This document shows positions 7,461-8,730 of a DNA stretch of 8,730 nucleotides, one piece after another. The notes beneath the pieces are model-generated. The model was not told where the DNA came from, ran no database searches, and was given only the letters and a program-made list of their open reading frames with translations. The DNA is from Gemmatimonadota bacterium (lineage in GTDB: Bacteria > Gemmatimonadota > Gemmatimonadetes > Gemmatimonadales > Gemmatimonadaceae): NCBI GenBank assembly GCA_947457715.1, contig CANGXK010000090.1:1-8730 (forward strand), given 5' to 3'. Position 1 is the stretch's first letter. Each line of letters begins with the position of its first letter. The translations under genes were made by a program, and so were the position numbers.

Positions 7461-7662
7461 CGACAAGATCATCCGCCGCATTGCCGGCCTCTTCGTCATG
7501 TTGTCGGTCGCCTTGGGCCACTTCGTCCATCCGGGCTTCTTCTTCTTCACGGCGTTCGTGGGATTCAACCTGTTCCAGTCCAGCATCACGAACTTCTGCC
7601 CGCTTGAACTGATGCTGGGCAAGGCGGGTATGTTCGGATGCACCCCGAAACGCAATTCCTGA
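7453..7662 (+). CDS. DUF2892 / YgaP-type two-helix membrane protein
   Basis: This 69-residue protein matches the transmembrane domain that follows the rhodanese domain in E. coli YgaP, here stand-alone. It has the family pattern RRIAGLFVMLSVALG, then an FFFFTAFVGFNLFQSS helix, then the NFCPLELML motif. Two hydrophobic helices are predicted, about 10-24 and 28-46, with a short His/Pro turn (HFVHPG, 23-28). Cysteines are at 2, 49 and 63; Cys49 in the N-F-C-P motif is the family-typical one. YgaP-like proteins are linked to sulfur trafficking in the membrane, and stand-alone copies commonly accompany sulfide- or sulfur-related genes. The ATG lies inside the end of the RND gene (8-base overlap) with GGAG 8 bases upstream, so the two proteins are probably co-translated. 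It could be a pump accessory subunit or an independent sulfur-handling protein. Confidence 0.85.
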   Translation: MCNDKIIRRIAGLFVMLSVALGHFVHPGFFFFTAFVGFNLFQSSITNFCPLELMLGKAGMFGCTPKRNS

Positions 7663-7695
7663 CACGCTGTTCCTGACACTCACGGGATCGTACCA

Positions 7696-8142
7696 ATGAC
7701 CACGACCAACGCGCGCAAGGCGGTGCTTCCCTGCACCGCCTGCGGCAAACTCAATCGGGTGGATCTGTCGCGCGCCGAGGCCCAGCCGAAGTGCGGGACC
7801 TGCCGGGTGCCACTGGTGCTGGATGCGCCGGTGGTGCTCACGGACACCAACTTTGACACCGTGGTCGGGAACAGCCCGGTGCCGGTGATGGTCGATTTCT
7901 ACGCCGACTGGTGCGGTCCCTGCAAAATGATGGCACCGGTGTTCGCGGACTTCGCCAAGCGGCAGCGCGGACAGGCAATCGTGGCGAAAGTGGACACAGA
8001 CCGGAATCCGGGGGTCGCGGCACGATTTGCGATCCGGAGCATTCCGACGATCGCGGTCCTGAAAGACGGCAAGGAAGTGGCGCGCCAGGTGGGCGCGGTG
8101 CCGATGGGACAGCTGGAGCAGATGGTGATCAGCGCCCGCTGA
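7696..8142 (+). CDS. trxC: Thioredoxin 2 (zinc-ribbon thioredoxin, TrxC-like)
   Basis: This 148-residue cytosolic disulfide reductase has an N-terminal zinc ribbon formed by two CxxC pairs (Cys13/Cys16 and Cys33/Cys36), the mark of TrxC compared with TrxA. The thioredoxin fold follows, with active site Trp72-Cys73-Gly-Pro-Cys76 in the FYADWCGPCKMMAP motif and the cis-proline Pro117 in RSIPTIAVL. The length is normal for TrxC. No signal peptide is present. It lies 33 bases after the DUF2892 stop with only a weak ribosome-binding site (GGGATCG), so it is probably read from the efflux operon. TrxC proteins are typically oxidative-stress inducible and the zinc ribbon can itself be redox sensitive. 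Placement here suggests it reduces disulfides or persulfides arising during the stress the pump answers. Its last 14 bases overlap the convergent arsR-family gene. Confidence 0.92.
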   Translation: MTTTNARKAVLPCTACGKLNRVDLSRAEAQPKCGTCRVPLVLDAPVVLTDTNFDTVVGNSPVPVMVDFYADWCGPCKMMAPVFADFAKRQRGQAIVAKVDTDRNPGVAARFAIRSIPTIAVLKDGKEVARQVGAVPMGQLEQMVISAR

Positions 8143-8147
8143 TCACC
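8124..8147. terminator. Symmetric stem-loop shared by the 3' ends of trxC and arsR
   Basis: A perfect 10-bp inverted repeat, GGTGATCAGC and GCTGATCACC, encloses a 4-base loop. The trxC stop (8140-8142) lies in the right arm and the arsR stop (8129-8131) in the left arm. No T-run follows on the minus strand and only TTCTT on the plus strand, so it would be a weak terminator at best. It may pause polymerase or protect 3' ends on both transcripts. Confidence 0.45.
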
Positions 8148-8461
8148 TTCTTGCGCTCGGCCAGCTCGCTTTCCAGCCGCCCGCACACCAACTCGCACAG
8201 CTTGAGCACATCGGCGTCGGCGAGTTCATAACGCACGTACACGCCGTCACGCTCCCGGCTCACCAGGCCGTGGTTGAACAGGATGGCCAGATGCCGCGAG
8301 ACGTTGGCCTGCCCCATCCCTGTCGCTTCCACCAACTCATTCACCGTGCACGAGCCGCCACGCAGCTCCTGCAGCAGACTGAGTCGGGCCCGGTCGCTGA
8401 GCGCCTTGAAGCGGTCGGCCACCAAGTCGAGCAACTCCGGACGCATCACCTTCTGGGCCAT
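8129..8461 (-). CDS. ArsR/SmtB-family winged-helix repressor with atypical cysteines
   Basis: This 110-residue homodimeric-type DNA-binding repressor has the ArsR fold throughout. It starts with an N-terminal helix and FKALSDRARLSLLQEL (18-33). The recognition helix is in MGQANVSRHLAIL (49-61), the beta-wing is LVSRERDGVYVRYEL (66-80), and a C-terminal dimer helix follows. The classical ELCVCDL metal motif of ArsR/CadC is absent. Cysteines are at 38 (GGSCTV, just before the recognition motif) and at 89 and 93 in the last helix (LCELVC). These do not coincide with the two cysteines I recall from the sulfide sensors BigR/SqrR, so the inducer could be a thiol-reactive compound, a metalloid or persulfide. 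ATG 8461 is preferred to a GTG at 8485 because GAGG lies 5 bases upstream. It is convergent with the efflux operon and probably regulates it and itself. Confidence 0.9.
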   Translation of the reverse strand: MAQKVMRPELLDLVADRFKALSDRARLSLLQELRGGSCTVNELVEATGMGQANVSRHLAILFNHGLVSRERDGVYVRYELADADVLKLCELVCGRLESELAERKKVISGR

Positions 8462-8472
8462 CGGTTCCTCAC

Positions 8473-8510
8473 TTGATAAATTCACGTATGCACACGTATG
8501 AATATATCAA
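8473..8510. promoter_or_regulatory. Long inverted repeat at the arsR promoter, probable operator
   Basis: Two 12-base arms (8473-8484 and 8499-8510) match at 11 of 12 positions around a 14-base centre, beginning TTGATA on either strand. Inside and abutting it is a direct repeat of CACGTATG (8483-8490 and 8493-8500) with a 10-base period, one helical turn. The element covers the putative -10 and transcription start of the repressor gene, as expected for autoregulation. Its ATACGT content resembles the dyad at 1683-1702. Confidence 0.55.
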
Positions 8511-8530
8511 CGAGACCACGAGGACGGCAA
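8501..8530 (-). promoter_or_regulatory. Candidate promoter of the arsR-family gene
   Basis: On the minus strand, TTGCCG (8530-8525) is followed after 18 bases by TATATT (8506-8501, 5 of 6 match to TATAAT). Transcription would start near 8494, giving a leader of about 33 bases before ATG 8461 that contains the GAGG ribosome-binding site. An alternative -35, TTGATA (8510-8505), has no good -10 partner. Confidence 0.45.
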
Positions 8531-8551
8531 CCCGCGCCGTCCTCGTTTTTT
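8519..8551 (+). terminator. Strong intrinsic terminator on the plus strand
   Basis: A perfect 10-bp GC-rich stem (CGAGGACGGC with GCCGTCCTCG) closes a 7-base loop and is followed directly by six T residues (8546-8551). The T-run makes it a plus-strand terminator, although both neighbouring genes (arsR, osmC) are on the minus strand. The nearest plus-strand gene is trxC, ending at 8142. On the minus strand the hairpin lies after osmC but has no T-run downstream, so it could serve osmC only weakly. Confidence 0.8.
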
Positions 8552-8566
8552 GCGCCTTCGGAAAAC

Positions 8567-8730
8567 TCAGGCCAGCGTCGCTTCGAGGCTGATATCGGCC
8601 TTCAGCAGGCGTGACACCGGGCAGCCCGCCTTGGCGTTCCCGGCCAGCGTCTGAAACTGCTCCTCGCTGATACCGGGGATCGTCGCGGTGAGGTGCAGCG
8701 CGATCTTCGTGATCGTCTGGGCCCCGTCCA
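8567..8730 (-). CDS. osmC: OsmC-type thiol peroxidase, C-terminal part only
   Basis: The gene enters from the right edge, and only its last 53 residues and stop are visible. They read ITKIALHLTATIPGIS, then NAKAGCPVSRLLKADISLEATLA, very close to the C-terminus of E. coli OsmC, which has ITKIAL and AKAGCPVS in the same places. The cysteine of AKAGCPVS is the second of the two redox cysteines used to reduce organic hydroperoxides. The first cysteine would lie outside the window. OsmC/Ohr proteins are cytosolic, thiol-dependent peroxidases, so this neighbour fits an oxidative or thiol-stress context. It reads in the same direction as arsR, with 105 bases between them holding a terminator-like hairpin and the arsR promoter, so they are probably separate transcripts. 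Confidence 0.88.
   Translation of the reverse strand, partial: DGAQTITKIALHLTATIPGISEEQFQTLAGNAKAGCPVSRLLKADISLEATLA

Noticed and set aside
7534..7550. TTC-repeat tract as a possible slippage or phase-variation site
   Set aside because: It is only four Phe codons within a transmembrane helix of the DUF2892 family. In-frame triplets would not switch the gene off.
6941..7612. 223-codon plus-strand frame overlapping the RND and DUF2892 genes
   Set aside because: It is out of frame with both recognisable genes, and its Arg/His/Gly-rich translation has no domain. It is a shadow.
8129..8461. Classical arsenic or cadmium ArsR/CadC sensor
   Set aside because: The ELCVCDL motif in the recognition region is missing, and no arsenic resistance gene (arsB, arsC, acr3) is nearby in the window.

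Overview
The window is high-GC bacterial DNA that reads as chromosomal. GC-rich third codon positions, a secreted BNR/sortilin-type beta-propeller protein and proteins ending their signal peptides in Ala-Gln fit Gemmatimonadota or a similar Gram-negative lineage. This assignment rests on composition and protein style only. I see no rRNA, tRNA, transposase, phage gene or CRISPR array.

Layout. The left part (1-1335) carries two minus-strand genes for exported proteins: the N-terminal 211 residues of a BNR/VPS10-type beta-propeller protein, and a 194-residue histidine-rich secreted protein of unknown function. A 373-base gap follows (1336-1708). It is largely featureless but ends in an AT-rich palindromic island just before the main operon.

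The core (1709-8142, plus strand) is a tightly packed five-gene operon. It encodes a TolC-type outer-membrane factor, a lipoprotein periplasmic adaptor, a 1064-residue RND pump, a 69-residue membrane protein of the DUF2892/YgaP-transmembrane family, and thioredoxin 2 (TrxC) with its N-terminal zinc ribbon. The first three form a complete tripartite efflux pump. The last two are not pump parts and point to thiol or reactive-sulfur chemistry.

On the right (8129-8730, minus strand) lie a convergent ArsR-family repressor, whose 3' end overlaps trxC by 14 bases, and the C-terminal end of OsmC, a thiol peroxidase. The repressor's start region and the operon's start region are the two conspicuous AT-rich palindromic islands in the window, and both contain ATACGT-like elements. 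I infer that the repressor controls both its own gene and the efflux operon.

Working model (inference): a thiol-, persulfide-, metalloid- or electrophile-responsive ArsR repressor controls an RND efflux pump bundled with a sulfur-handling membrane protein and a thioredoxin, next to a peroxide-reducing OsmC. The substrate cannot be read from the sequence. Unusual structural points are the cysteine layout of the repressor, the apparently leaderless operon start, the shared 3' hairpin containing both stop codons, and a strong plus-strand terminator placed over the repressor's promoter.
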